Positions 35,540 to 48,271 are shown, counted from the stretch's first letter. The stretch is DNA of 64,000 nucleotides from Cornus controversa (GCA_026545225.1 CM048846.1:85329270-85393269); one strand, 5' to 3'. Numbers and translations are program-made. The notes: generated by a model not told the origin, from the letters alone.

Positions 35540-36365
35540 GATACCTCAATAAAGAGAGAAGTCTCATAAAAGTAGGCCGGTCAAGGCCTGTCAAGCTCAG
35601 CTTCAGTCAACCGAAACACTTGGTTCAGTCAATCGATGAAATCATCAGTCGACCGAAACCTGGTGGTTCAAAAAATTAACGACTAGTTTCTGCATTTAAT
35701 GCTCCAAACCACTTGCCTAACTACTTCAAAACGGACTTGTCTGATTTCCTCTCTATATAAGAAGATGTTCTATGAATCAAAATATTAACTTGAGAAAAAT
35801 TATTTCTTGCAAAATCATTTGAGCATTCAATCTCATTAACTCTGTTTTTTTATTCAAAGACTTGAACTTTAAACACTTGTGATTCACTTACTCTCTAGTT
35901 TGTGAGCTTACACTTGTGTATCTATCTATTGAGAGAGAAATACCTATTGAGAGCTTCATATTATAAATCTATCTTTTAGAGATTCTTGTATAAAATTCTT
36001 CCATTCAAGAGGATCAGTTTGATCCAAAGATAGCCAAAAGGAGGTTGTTCCTTTAGCAAGGGTTGGAGTGACCCAAGGAAAATTAAGAGAAGGAGTTTCT
36101 CTTGAGTAAAAAGGTTTTGCACTCCACCTACAAGGAGTAGCTATATTGGATACGAGAAGTCTCAAGAGGGGTCTTGAGCCAAGGAGTAGAAATTCTGAAC
36201 CTCGCAAAAATTATCGTGTCAATTGTGTTTGATTTCTCTATCTATATCTTGTTATTGTGCTTTAAATTGCTATATTAATTATTGAACATTTATTGTATAG
36301 ATAGAAATATTCATTGTTTGCCATAGACTCTATTCACCCCTTCCTCTAGAGTCAATACTAGAGTA
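35540..36365 (+). mobile_element. Probable 5' LTR of a copia element (left end not fixed)
   Basis: The sequence leads to AGAGTAACA and then TTGGTATTAGAGCC at about 36371, a variant initiator-Met PBS. A gag gene follows at once. The upstream sequence contains repeated CAGTCGACCGAAAC motifs (about 35607-35662). No right-hand LTR partner exists in the window because the element is cut at about 37619. Confidence 0.6.
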
Positions 36366-36422
36366 ACAATTGGTATTAGAGCCTCGGCTCTAATATTGTC
36401 TTAACCGACTTAGAGTTGATTC

Positions 36423-37619
36423 ATGGCTAACATAGGAACTCGTCAACACGAAAAAGATCATTCAAATAATCGACTCCTTGGTTTGATGGAACAAACTACA
36501 ACTATTGGAAAAATAGGATGATAGATTTTCTTCAAACTCAAGATTATTAAATTTGGCAAGTTACTGTCAGTGGACCTGTTGTTCCAATGAAAAACATAGG
36601 AGAAGAAAAAGTTACAAAACTTGAGAGTGAATGGAACTCCGATGATCTTAAAATCATCTCAATAAATGCCAAGGCCAAAGCCAATCTCAATTGTGCTTTA
36701 AGTGCAAATGAGTATAATAGAATCTCCATATGCGTAACAGCTAAAGAAATTTGGGACAGATTGGTTGTAACCTATGAAGGAACCAAGCAAGTTAGAGAGT
36801 CTAAAATTGATCTGCTCATTCATCAATATGATCTATTCTTTATGAAAGAAAATGATTCAATTAGTGATATGTTTACTAGATTCACTTCTATTATTAATGG
36901 CTTATTGCATCTTGGTAGGAAATATTCAAATTGTGATATGAATAGAAGAAGTTCTTAGAAGTCTACCTCCAAAATGGGATGCACAAGCGGCGGCTATCAC
37001 ACAATCAAATGACCTCAACATACTTGCGCTTGATGAGCTCCTTGGATCTCTTCTAACTTGAGAGATTACCTTGAATAGTCGTGAAGAGAAAATTCAAGAA
37101 GACTTTAAACTAAAGAAGAGTTTAGCTCTCCAAGCCACATGCAAGGAAGATGAAAATGAGTCGAGTGATGTGGAAGAAGAACTTGCCCTCATTACCAATC
37201 GATTTTGGAAGATGCTCCAATTAAAAAAGGCCAATCGGGGACATCATTCAAAGAATAATCAAATTAAAGATACTCCGACTTGCTTTCATTATGGAAAGCC
37301 CGGGCACTTCAAAATCGATTGCCTCAAATACAAGAGAGACAAAGAAAATAAGAAAGCGGCCATGAATGCTACATGGAGTGATGATGATGAATCACCATTC
37401 AATGATAAAAATGGTGAGGAAATGGCAAATCTTTGCCTCATGGCCTTTGGAGAAGAGGTATGCTTGAAGTCTATAACCAAAGACAGATAGCGGATGCTCA
37501 AGGCACATGACAGGAGATCGTTCAATCTTCATCTCCATTAAACCTTATGACGGTGGAAGCGTAATAGTTGGTGACAATTCTAAAGGGAGAGTTGTTGGCA
37601 TAGGGACACTAGGTATTTC
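36423..37619 (+). pseudogene. copia gag and protease-start relic (UBN2-type gag)
   Basis: After a start ATGGCTAACATAGG at 36423, frame changes and stops interrupt a UBN2-type gag: WNSDDLKIISINAKAK (about 36632-36680), EIWDRLVVTYEGT (about 36747-36785), FTSIINGLL. The zinc knuckle at about 37280-37323 reads CFHYGKPGHFKIDC, with Tyr in place of the second Cys. A segment CSRHMTGDRS (about 37495-37524) marks the gag-pre-integrase/protease region. At about 37620 the sequence switches to gypsy integrase. Confidence 0.8.
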
Positions 37620-38397
37620 ATGGTGTTCCGTTGACAATTGTGTCAGATTGGGATCCCAGATTCACTTCCCAAATTTGACAGAGCTTACACAATGAAATGG
37701 GGACACAATTGAACTTCAACATAGTTTATCACCCTCAAACAGATGGGCAATCTGAAAGAACTATACAGATTTTGAAAGATATGTTAAGAGCTTGTGTGAT
37801 AGATTTTCATGGTAGCTGGGAGGATCACCTGCCTTTGGTGGAGTTTTGGTATAACAATAGCTATCAGTCCAGTATAAGAATGGCTCTATACGAGACACTT
37901 TATGGTAGGCTATGTAGATCACCTATATGTTGGGCGAAGATTGGTGAGACCACACTTTTGGATCCTGACTTAGTTCAGGAAACAACGGCAAAAATTAGAG
38001 TCATACAACAACGACTTTTAACAGCTCAGAGTCATTAGAAAGTTACATTGATCAAAGGAGAAGACCTTTGGAGTTCAATACTGATGATCATGTATTTCTC
38101 AAAGCTGCAGCGCGAAAAAAAATTAAATGATTTGGCAAAACTGGGAAGTTAGCTCCACGCTACATAGGTCCGTTTGAAATTCTTGAGAAAATGGGTGAAA
38201 TGGCTTATCGATTGGCTTTGCCATCACAACTCTTGGGTATTCATAATGTCTTTCATGTATCTATGTTGAGAAAATATGAATCGAAGGACCGTGATCTTGA
38301 CAAAAGATTTTCTTATGAGGCATTACCTATAAAGATAGTGGATAGAAAGGAACATGTTTCAATTTTGAGGATGAAATTTTATTTTAGGAGGGTACGT
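37620..38397 (+). pseudogene. gypsy integrase C-terminal fragment (element B)
   Basis: It matches the integrase of element A (11600-12280). It shows YHPQTDGQSERTIQILK (about 37727-37777), EDHLPLVEFWYNNSYQSS (about 37820-37873) and, frame-shifted, KYESKDRD near the end. It retains the ~230 bp that element A lacks. Stops are present (37693, 38036). The polypurine tract GGAGGGTACG lies just before the LTR at 38398. Confidence 0.85.
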
Positions 38398-39125
38398 TGT
38401 GATGACCTGTATTTTTTGTTTTATTTTAAAATATATGTGTATATATTTTTATTTACGTAAATTTGTGTGTGTGACTACATATATATATCAAATGTGGGGG
38501 TGAAATAAATGACCTAACAATAATTATGAAAAGTGGGGTGGTGGAAATAATAAAAGACTTTAATAAGTGTATGATCTATTGATTTCTCAACGAGCAAAAC
38601 AAATACTCTTATATTATATGGGAGAAATTATTTGATGTAATGTGAAAGTAAATGTGACTTTTTAGTGGCTCACGTGAGCTAAGAGAAGTAGTATATGAAA
38701 AAAGATAATGTAGATTCACTGGATCTAGTTGATAGTATATTGGAGAAATGAGTTTTTACATGTCATTGTTTTCGACAAAGGCAAAAATAAGAAATTTTGG
38801 GCGACTAAGGTAGGGAGATTTACTCTATTTTTATATGTACTTTTAGATAAATATTATAGAAGAGATAATTTTATTAATATTTTGTTTCGTTTACTTCCGT
38901 GTATATTTATAGAATTCTTTTGCTAAGGAGTATTGCTTTTATTTATTTGTTATGACCTATGAGTGGTATTTATGGTACATTGGTGAACGAATTTGTTAGA
39001 TACCATATGAATATAATTTGCAAGGTGGGATCAATAAAGAAACTTTGGTATGGCAGTGTGGGGGCGTATATATGGTAGGTGATCTTTGGGACGTCATTGT
39101 TTATATATATATATATCTATATATA
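38398..39125 (+). mobile_element. Truncated gypsy 3' LTR (element B)
   Basis: It begins TGTGATGACCTG and matches the first ~730 bp of the LTR at 12296-14030, diverging in a TA tract at about 39110-39130. The remaining ~1 kb of the LTR is missing. Confidence 0.85.
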
Positions 39126-39149
39126 TAAATATAGTTGGTACTTATTAGA

Positions 39150-39540
39150 TTATCTCTTTGACACAACCCAAAAGAAAGTATAATACAAATTATCTTTGTT
39201 AATAAATTATCTCTTTTGACATGAAAAAAAAAAAAAGTTATCTTTGTTGAAGAAAGTATCTTCTTTAACAAGACCCAAAAAAAAGAGTATAGTACGCAAA
39301 AAAAAAAAAAAAAAGGACTATCTCTTTTGACAGGATCGAAAAAAAAGTTGTCTCCGTTGAATAATTTATCTCTTTTGACTGGACCAAAAAAAAAGGTACT
39401 CAAAAATATGTTATATTTGTTGAATAAGTATCTCTTTTGTTAGGAAAAAAAAAAAAAAGGGTCCCAAGAAGAAAGTTATCATTTTTGATATGGCAAAAAA
39501 AAAAAAAAAAAACTCAAGGAAGTAAAGAAGTAAAAAAAAA
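39150..39540. repeat. Minisatellite with TTATCTCTTTTGACA units and poly-A
   Basis: About six degenerate units of 55-70 bp combine TTATCTCTTTTGACA, a run of 8-17 A and GTTATCTTTGTTGAATAA. It starts directly after the truncated LTR B. Confidence 0.8.
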
Positions 39541-40740
39541 TTAGATTTTATAGTATAGATGGTAGTTATGGTATTTTAAAATAAGAGATGATGCATCAAT
39601 GAGTTTAGGGAGACTTTTTGTCATTATTTTTTTAAAAAAAAAAAAAGATAAGTGGAGTGCAATCATGTAGGGAGTGATAATATCACCTCCCTTCTGAAAA
39701 TAATACAAATAATTTTGTATTTCTCTGAAAATGTTTGTCAAATAAAAATTTCAACAAAAGTCAGAAGGAAGCAAAACACAGGTATCATACAATACAAATC
39801 AAATAATGTATAGGAAAACACATCTGATCATTAGATATCAAATTTAGTGTCATAATTTACCAAAAAAAAAAAAAAATTAGTGTCATATATTTTGAATTTT
39901 ATTTCTGTAATGGTAAAATTTACATTGATGAAATTGTAAAATAAATGTGAATGAAATTTTGCACCACGAAATAAAGCGAAAAAAAGGGGTGTACAAGAGA
40001 AAACTTGAACCAAAGAAACACTTCCTTTAGAGTTTGCTTAGTTTGTCATTCAGAAAACTGTTTTCAAGAAAAAATAAAAATATATTTTCGGAGAACTGCA
40101 AAAGACAATTATTTGGAAATAGACTTTTCTTTAACTGAATTTTTCAGAAAACAGTTCTCAGATTCTGTCAATCAAATTGATTTTTGTATAATTTTTTGAT
40201 TTTTAGATCGCAAAAAATAAAAAATTATTATGAGAAAACTGAATCATTTTTCTTTCTATTTTTTCCAAGTGTGATTGCCTTCTACGTTGGGTGAACTTGC
40301 TCATGGGTTGCGTTCTCTCACAAACATTTCACTAATTACATGTTTATATTTGCTTATCTCTAGTCTTTATTCTTTAATGATCCTCTCATCTGTCCTTTTG
40401 ATTATTGTCTATGAGGGGAGTGGAACACATGTAAAGATTGTAAGGTAATTTTCGTGAGAGTCTAATAAACCAACATAGACTATTAATATTAGTCAAAGGA
40501 ATTAGAAGTCAAAAAGCAATAAAATGCCAACAAACCATAAAGTGGATGGAGTTGAAAGAAGAGAAAAAGATGGCATTTAGAGAACAAATTGGACAAAGAA
40601 AATAATGGAATTAGAATAAAAATATAAATAATTTCTGGTCCAAAATTGCGAGTTGTTGAATGACGTGTCAATATATTCATTTGTTTGTGGAATGAGTTCA
40701 TGTTTGATCAGATTTCTGACCATATGTCTGATCTTGAGAA
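39541..40740. other. AT-rich intergenic region, no gene recognised
   Basis: It contains poly-A runs and no conserved domain. Short ORFs here look like chance. Confidence 0.4.
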
Positions 40741-40889
40741 CGTGTCTCCAATTCCATGAGTGGTAAGGTTGAGCCTTGAGTTTTCAAAAACACTTGCCTC
40801 TGATAAGGTTCTCATGAATCCAATTTTTCAAAAACACTTGCCCAGAAATTTTGCATATTAAGAAGGATGAATTTGATAAGTTGAATTCT

Positions 40890-41270
40890 TCCTGTGTACA
40901 AAAATGCACGGCACATCCAACTAGGAGTTCATAAAGGCAGTTTGGACTGGGTCAAGAGGATGTTATCAGAGATTCTTCGCCATCTGATAAAGAAGTCCGG
41001 AGATGCACTTATATAACAGATTACAACAGGATATCAGACGCAAGTCATCCACAGTAGATGGGTTGGGAGTTTTTGGAGAGATAAATGCAGAGTTAATTTC
41101 GTTGAGGATCCTCCCTGAAATGAAGAAATTCTTCACAGTTGCAATAATTTCCTAGTCAATTGTTGGCCAAGCAACTTTGAAGAAAAATCCATTGAATCCG
41201 TCGAGCCCAGGGGTTTTGGTGTTATCAAAGGACAACATACAAGCTTTGATTTCGTATTTCATTTGTGATG
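40890..41270 (-). pseudogene. LINE reverse-transcriptase relic
   Basis: On the minus strand, SFDNTKTPGLDGFNGFFFKV (about 41237-41178) followed by AWPTID is the N-terminal RT signature of plant non-LTR (L1/RTE-like) elements. Further downstream, NPSTVDDLRLIS and NLLYKC are recognisable (about 41060-41010). Stops and frameshifts are present. Neither 5' nor 3' end was found. Confidence 0.75.
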
Positions 41271-41331
41271 GTAATTAAAGATTGCATAAATTGGGGAGGG
41301 ATGGTTTTTGAAATAAATTGAGTCAGATACT

Positions 41332-42039
41332 CCTGTATTTTTTGTTTTATTTTAAAACATATATGTATATATTTTTATTTACATAAATATATTTGAGATG
41401 TGTATATATTTATGTGTCTGTACATATATATATATACCAAACCTGGGGTGAAATAAATGACCTAACAATAACTATGGAAAGTGGGGTAGTGGAAATAATA
41501 AAGGATTTTAATACGTATATGATCTATTGACTTCTCAACGAGCAAATACTCTTTTATTACATGGGAGAAATTATTTGATGTTAAATGTGGAAGTAAATGT
41601 GACTTTTTAGTGGCTCATGTCATTTAAGGGAAGTAGTATATAAAAAAAAGACAATGTAGATTCACTGGAGTCAGTTGATAGTACATTAGAGAAAGGAGTT
41701 TTTACAAAGCATCGTTTTTGGCCGAGGCAAAAAGAAGAATTTTTGGGTGACTAAGGTATAGGGATTTACTCTATTTTTATATATACTAGTAAATAGAAAT
41801 TACATAAGAGATATTTTTATTAATATTTTGTTTTCGTTTACTTCCGCGTATATTCATATTTATAGAATTCTTTTGCTAAGGAGTATTGCTTTTATTTATT
41901 TGTAGCGAGTGATATTTATGGTATATTGGTGAACTAATTTGTTAGATACCATATGAATATAATTTGCAAGGTGAATCAATAAAGAAACTTTTGTATGGCC
42001 GTGTGGGGCGTATATATAGTGGGTGATATTTGGGTCATT

Positions 42040-42083
<44 letters not shown>

Positions 42084-42727
42084 CTAATATAACTACCAAC
42101 TACATATTATCTCTTATATATATATATAAACTACTAATATTGCCCGTGCCAACGGCACTATAAATCAAATCTCACTTTGGTAGATTATAGTTTATATGTT
42201 TTGAATTGTAATGTAATGTACAAAGATTATCCAATTTATAGAAGAGGAAATAAACCAATTGTTACGTTTGCGTGCCTTATTTATTTGTGTATTTAATTAT
42301 TGAACAAGTGAAAATGGAATTTGTATCTCATGACTTTGGCAGTATAAGAGTTTTTGTTTTGAGTAATGCTATATGAATTGTATCATGCATATGAGTTTGA
42401 ATGAATTCTGGTTGTGTGTGCTCAATCATGTATAACCGGTTGAAAATAGGAAGAGTTGTAATCTCTTCGGTTGTAAAATTGAGAACTGTTTCGGAACCTT
42501 AGTTGGGGTCAGTGATCCGCCGAGAGAATGATCGAGGTATACATGTCGGGATATTTAATTTTGTCAAAAATATTTATGATTGAATTGGTTATGTTATTTA
42601 TTCTTATTTTGATTGCTTGTGGTTATTTTAGTAAACAACTGATACATTGCATTGTTTTCTTCATTTCATTCTATCTTATTGTATATATGAGTTTATAGTT
42701 AATTTTTTCTGGGTGACTGTGATTATA
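41332..42727 (+). mobile_element. Truncated solo gypsy LTR (C)
   Basis: It matches LTR 12296-14030 from its 11th base (CCTGTATTTTTT) to near position 13675, with both ends missing. A short foreign insert around 42035-42165 includes a long TA tract (42043-42078) and the motif ATATTGCCCGTGCC. No coding sequence is present. Confidence 0.85.
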
Positions 42728-43310
42728 CACACAAATTTCGAGTCTGAGAATAAGATCAAAACACATGGACAAATATATTACTTTCAAGAAATATGGGTTA
42801 CAAATCTCTGTAGATTTTTACAAAAGAAAGATAAATTCCTCTTATTCGATCTCCTTGGCGATCCAGATTCAAGGGCCGCTTGAGCTTGATCTTGAATTGG
42901 ATTAAAACTTTGGTGAAGAACGGCACGTGTATGATGTGCTTGTTGTTCCTTCTCTTTCAGGGTTTAGATACTTTGGAGTTATGGATTTTTAATGAAGAAT
43001 TCTGTAGTGTTTTAGCTTTCTCTGAGAGTCTTTTGATTTTTGATCTGAATTCAAGGGCTACTAGAGCTTGATCTTAAATCGGGTTGTTGAGAGTCCTCTT
43101 CAAGTGTTTGTTGTTAAAGAAAATCGGTGAGAATTTCTGATCGAGGGCTAAAGAAGGTTGATCTCGAACAGTCTTGTTGATAATTCTTTGAATTTGTTGA
43201 ATCGTGAACGAAGAACGACACGACTTTGAATGTGCTTGCGGTTCTTCTTCTCCAAAGCTTTGAGGGTTGAATGAACGTATGTCTTCAGAGCTTCAAGTGT
43301 TGATTGAAGG
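42728..43310. other. Intergenic, degenerate GAGCTTGATCTT repeats
   Basis: Related phrases (TTCAAGGGC, GAGCTTGATCTTGAATTGG / GAGCTTGATCTTAAATCGG, GAAGAACG-CACG) recur three times between 42860 and 43230, suggesting an old tandem duplication. No gene is recognised. Confidence 0.45.
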
Positions 43311-44036
43311 TAGGGGTGGCAAAATTCAACACAACTCGAAATCGACACGAAGTTAGCGGGTTTGGGTTAAACGGGTTCGGGTCGTAAACGGGTCGACACG
43401 ATTACGACACGGTTAAACGGGTCGTGTCGTGTCGGGTCAATGCGGGTTGAATCGACCTGTGTAATCCGTTTAGCATTAATATTTATTAATTTATTTTAAA
43501 AAGTAAAAAATATAAAGCTTATTATTGTAAATTTGTTTTAGAATGTTAAAAACATGTAAACATATATTTTCACACTATTTGTGCTAACGTGTATTATATA
43601 TATATATATATATTTTATCTTCTAATATGTTATATATAGTATAAATGTTCATTTATTTCATTCTTAAATCTATTAGTATTTATTGATTCATTTAGTAATA
43701 AAACAACTACTAACTTTTTTAATAAAAACATGGACATGAAATTTATAAATGAATAATTACTTATGTTAAATGGTCTCCAAAAAATCAATAAAACTCACTA
43801 AATTAATTAAAATTTACTAAAAACTCATCTCTATCAAATTCATACGATAATCATTTTTTTTTTATGTTATACCGATGTGGGCTTGATTGTGTCATACTTG
43901 ACCATAAGAGTGATGATTACTGAAGAGAATAACATATTTTCTTTTCTTTCTTGTTATTTAATTTTGAGAAGGAGATGTGGATATATATCAGATTATTGGG
44001 GTGTAGGTAATATACTGTGGATATATATATATATAT

Positions 44037-45495
44037 ATACTAGCGTATTGCCCGTGCCTGAGACACTATAAAAAAAAATTATTGGACTGAAATAAAAACT
44101 GATTTCATACAATCAACGTGTCAATAAACAAACGATTACAAAACATAATTTATCACGCATCATCACTTTTTCTTGTCCTTATGTTTCTCCTTCTTCTGAC
44201 TTTTTCAAATATGTAAATAATATATGTAAATGCAATACACCAAATCAAAGACAAAAAAAATAATGGTGCAACCCAATTGAACTAACGATTAAAATTCAAT
44301 TGTAGCTTAACGAAATATAGCAGACCGGAAGAAAGAATATTATAGAGAATTTCTCTGCATATATTCACATGTATGTATACATATACTTCAATCCCCAATA
44401 GTCCCTGTCTACAGTTCAACAAATCCCTAAAAGCACGACCGACAACATCATGAATGTATTTCGCCTTCAGAAAGGGATCATGTATAACAATCTACAAAAT
44501 ATATCAAAGAGTATATTTTATTATTAATATTATGTAAAATATAATAATTTAGAATAAACACAAAATTAAATTACCTCATTAATTCATGATAGCCATAAGC
44601 CAAACATATATTGTTCATTTTCCAAAACTATATCTTCAATATTTTCTTCATCAAGTTGTCAACTAAAATATATACACTCATCCACTAATTAATAGTATTG
44701 GCATTCAAATTTGGACGGTGTACTCTTGAATGACCGAAAATGAATTTTGGTTCCAAAGCTATGCCAATATTATTTTGTTTTAACATTATAAAAAGCAAAC
44801 AAAATTTAGATTAAAATCAAGTTGAATTAAAATTGTCATAAAATCGCGATTAAAATAGATGAATTACAGTTTGGAGATATCAATAATATTTAAAATTATA
44901 AAATAATAATAATATTTCACTACCCTAATGATAAAATTATATCAATTAACTATTTAAAATTCACTAATTAAGTAAAAAAATCATTTAAAATAATAATATT
45001 TACAATATTACAAAATTTAAACTAATTTTTTTTTTTAATTTCAATTTCAAATCACTCCTTCAAAATCAGAAGTCATATCAAACATTCGTGTCATAATTGT
45101 TCCATGTCTGAAGTTTCAGGTCCACTATTAAGACAGCACAACCATACTTTAATATCCTGATTTCTATTTAAGTTAAAATTAGAGCCAACTAATTTGAATT
45201 CAAAGTCACATTTTTCACACCTTATATACATTCAAAATCAGTAGTGCTTCATTCCACACTTATATTCAAAATCAGTAGTTGTTGGCTATTAAATTAAATT
45301 AAATTGTGCCATTAAAGTTGGTAATTGTAATATAACAACAGTGGTGTAAAGCCTATAGAAATCCAATTTATTCTGATAGATCATAACTTACAATAGTATG
45401 TATATGTATAGGGAGGCAGTATGCAAGGAACATGGGCTCACATGTGATAGTCTGGCTAATTCCTCGGAGATTGAGCTTTGACTTCTATGCAATCA

Positions 45496-45541
<46 letters not shown>

Positions 45542-46715
45542 GTACTTGTTAGTCAGTTGATAATAATATATTATATATATAAATATAAACATAAATATAA
45601 ATAATGTACTTGGATGTCCGGCCATGGAGCTTTAACGGCAGTGGAGGTGGCGCGAATGTGAAGCTTTAAGGGCAGTTGGTGGGTTTGATGCTCGGCTATA
45701 GTGGTGGGTCAATTAAGGTGGTGCATGGTGAAGCCGTGAGTATGGTACGTCCGGTGGCAATGGTGGTGAAGGCTGACCGTGGAAGATGGTAGTAGTGGTT
45801 GGTCTATAGTACTCGGCTGTGACTGAAGTGGGTGTGCATGGTAGTGCAATGGAGGTCCATGGTCAAGAGCTGTGCTGGTGGTTGTAGCTTCATGGTGAAG
45901 AAGACGCAAATGATGGCTTGGGTGGCTGGAAAATGGCGAAACCAAGTGATCTGTGGTCTCTGCTTTCACGGTTTAACCCCAAGTTTCAACATTTCCTATT
46001 TAGTGTGACAAATTTTCAGGAAAAGAAAAATAAAAATCATTGTATTCAAGCCCAAAGCGAATTGAATAAAAAAATCACTTTTTCCAAACTTCTTGTATAA
46101 CAACATCACTGGTGAGTGGTTTCAAACAAATGGATTCATGTACCCACACACAAACACAATCACAAACATCCAACCTCCGATCCTCAACCGCCTCAATAGC
46201 CGACGTGTCAGGCTCCAGCGCTGCCGCATCTGGCTCCTAGTCCACCTTCGCCTTCTTCGTCGCCTTCGATGCCAGAGCTGCCTTAAATAGCTCCATCGTC
46301 AATTAGGGTCCGCAGTGCTCCGATTTGGGCATGAATGGTGGCCGAAAACTTGGAGATGATGAGTTTTCTCACTGCTTGGTGAGGAAATGAAGAGAGTAAT
46401 AGGTGGATGGGTATTATATGAGAGGCACATGGGGCCGACTATTAGTCAAATGGTGATATATATTATTTTAGATGAGGATAGTAAAAGTTTAAAATTTAAA
46501 TTTAGGTGGGATGGAGTAAGAGAATGTTTAAATTTGAATTTAAGTGGAAGTGAATTGTGACCGTTGATTAAAGATAGGGAGAGTAATTTTAGACCGTAGA
46601 TAGGAATAGATATTTTGAACCGTCAGATTGGTTTTTTAAGCATTTTTGACCGTTAGATGATGAATTTTTTTTGGAGAAAAATTCAAATTGCAAGCTCAAA
46701 TGTAATATAGATAGA
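44037..46715. other. Possible nested unclassified element inside the hAT element
   Basis: CTAGCGTATTGCCCGTGCC at 44039-44057 resembles a terminus found repeatedly in plant genomes, and a related phrase is at 42127-42146. TGTAATATAGATAGATAT at about 46702-46719 could be the other end. The borders are not proven by a target duplication. Confidence 0.3.
46176..46296 (-). pseudogene. Exon-like coding fragment captured in the hAT element
   Basis: On the minus strand an ATG at 46296 opens MELFKAALASKATKKAKVD, then a TAG, then EPDAAALEPDTSAIEAVEDR. The local GC content and Ala/Lys/Asp/Glu composition look like the first exon of a real gene, unlike the AT-rich surroundings. I do not recognise the parent gene. 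Confidence 0.35.
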
Positions 46716-47574
46716 TATGTATACGTGAAGATATAAATATATAATTATATATATATGGTGGATATATATATAATTATATATGAATGATGGTCATAATTGT
46801 TCTTTAGTGTCCCGAGATATATAGTATAAAATATAACAGTTATAAGTAATATAAGTTAAACTATTTTCTTATATTTCCTCAAATTTTGATTAATTAGTTA
46901 AATGTCTAAAAAATTAATTAGTATAATTGATGAGTTTAAACCATTTAATATGAATATTTAGTTTTATGAAATTAAGTTTTTCTTTATTGTTCCAAGATAT
47001 ATAGTATAACATATAATAGTTAAAGTAATATAAGTTAGACTACTCCTTTATTTTTTGTCAATAATACTTCAACATTAATATATATTAAAAAAATATGTTA
47101 ATTCAATGAGATATATACTTAATGTTTGTTCTAAATGTTCTATTATTTGAGTGGTATTAATATTTTTATTTGATTTCAAGATAGTGAAAATTGTATTTTT
47201 GATTTAATTACTTAGTTAATATAATTAATAACGTTTGTTTGTTATATATTCAAAATGTGGAAAAAATATTATTATAATTTAATTAATGTTTCAAACTTTC
47301 ATTATTGTAGATTAAATATTATTGTTGTGGCATATATAAATAAAAGTTATTGGTGGACTAGTGGCAAAAACATTAAATTAACTTAGAAGTTATACATAGC
47401 TTAGGTTCAATTCCTCACAATAACTTTATTTTTATTAAAAGACCCACCTACAACAGGTTATACGGGTCGTGTCAGCACTTTAATAAGTGGGTCGTGTTCG
47501 TGTTCAAGTTATGTGACACGATTAGTAATCGTGTCGTATTCGGGTTGACCATTTATCAGAATACCCTTGTCTCG

Positions 47575-47990
47575 ACATGACCCGTGAACCCGAATTACCC
47601 CCTAATTGAAGGCAGAGTCGTCACTCGACACGACCCGTGAACCCGAAAATACCCCTGTCTCGACATAACCCGTGAACCCGAATTACCACCCCTAATTGAA
47701 GGCAGAGTCGTCACTCGACACGACCCGTGAACCCGAATTACCACCTCTAATTGAAGGCAGAGTCACTCGACACGACTCGTGAACCCCCCTAATTGAAAAG
47801 GTAAAGTCACGCAAAGCTTCAATATTCACATAACTTGAACACGAACACGACCCACTTATTAAAGTGCTGACACGACTCGTGAACCCCCCTAATTGAAAAG
47901 GTAAAGTCACGCAAAGCTTCAATATTTTGTCATGACTCGTGAACCCCCCTAATTGAAAAGGCAGAGTCAGGCAAAGCTTCAATATTCCGT
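47575..47990 (+). repeat. Ladder of six hAT right ends joined to the same flank
   Basis: Element-end plus flank junctions of the form CCCTAATTGAAGG or CCCTAATTGAAAAGG recur at about 47600, 47691, 47747, 47788, 47888 and 47948. Each is preceded by CACGACCCGTGAACCC or CACGACTCGTGAACCC, and the later ones are followed by GTCACGCAAAGCTTCAATATT. The stretch 47831-47880 is an inverted copy of about 47470-47520. Confidence 0.85.
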
Positions 47991-48271
47991 TAGAGTTTTC
48001 TCCCCCTTTTCCTTCACCCTGAACCTTTATTTTTGGGATATTTATCCAACATATATAATAATTATCTTTGATGATATATATATATATATATACCCATTTT
48101 CACGTGGGCTTGAAATTTTTAGACAATTTAGATCAGCTCATGACTTATTTACTTGTAGTGGGTCTGGACTTTGAATTATCGGATTCATTGGACCACATTT
48201 CAGAGTGGGCTAAACTAAAATAAGCCCAAATTATATTTTGGGTCCATCATGTAATTTTTTAATTCCTAGAG
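47991..48271. other. Intergenic, no gene recognised
   Basis: Host flank of the hAT element, including a TA tract at 48075-48092. It ends where an LTR relic begins. Confidence 0.4.

Larger units (their letters stand above)
43311..47694. mobile_element. Non-autonomous hAT-type element, 4384 bp
   Basis: The ends TAGGGGTGGCAA (left) and TAGGGGTGGTAA (right, opposite strand) are typical of plant hAT termini. A perfect 8-bp duplication ATTGAAGG flanks the element (43303-43310 and 47695-47702), the size expected for hAT. Subterminal CGGGTCGTGTCGTGTCGGGT-type motifs occur at both ends (about 43370-43440 and 47460-47690). No hAT transposase was found. The interior holds AT-rich DNA, a TA tract at 45500-45538, low-complexity G/T-rich DNA at 45600-45970 and a coding-like fragment at 46170-46300. 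Confidence 0.85.

Noticed and set aside
45500-45538. Long TA tracts (also 42043-42078, 30468-30497, 29712-29736) as origins or matrix sites.
   Set aside because: Simple microsatellites, common in plant intergenic DNA; nothing else supports a function.
45709-45969. His/Ser/Thr-rich 86-residue minus-strand ORF as a protein.
   Set aside because: It reads a degenerate GGTGGT-type low-complexity region; the composition follows from the repeat.
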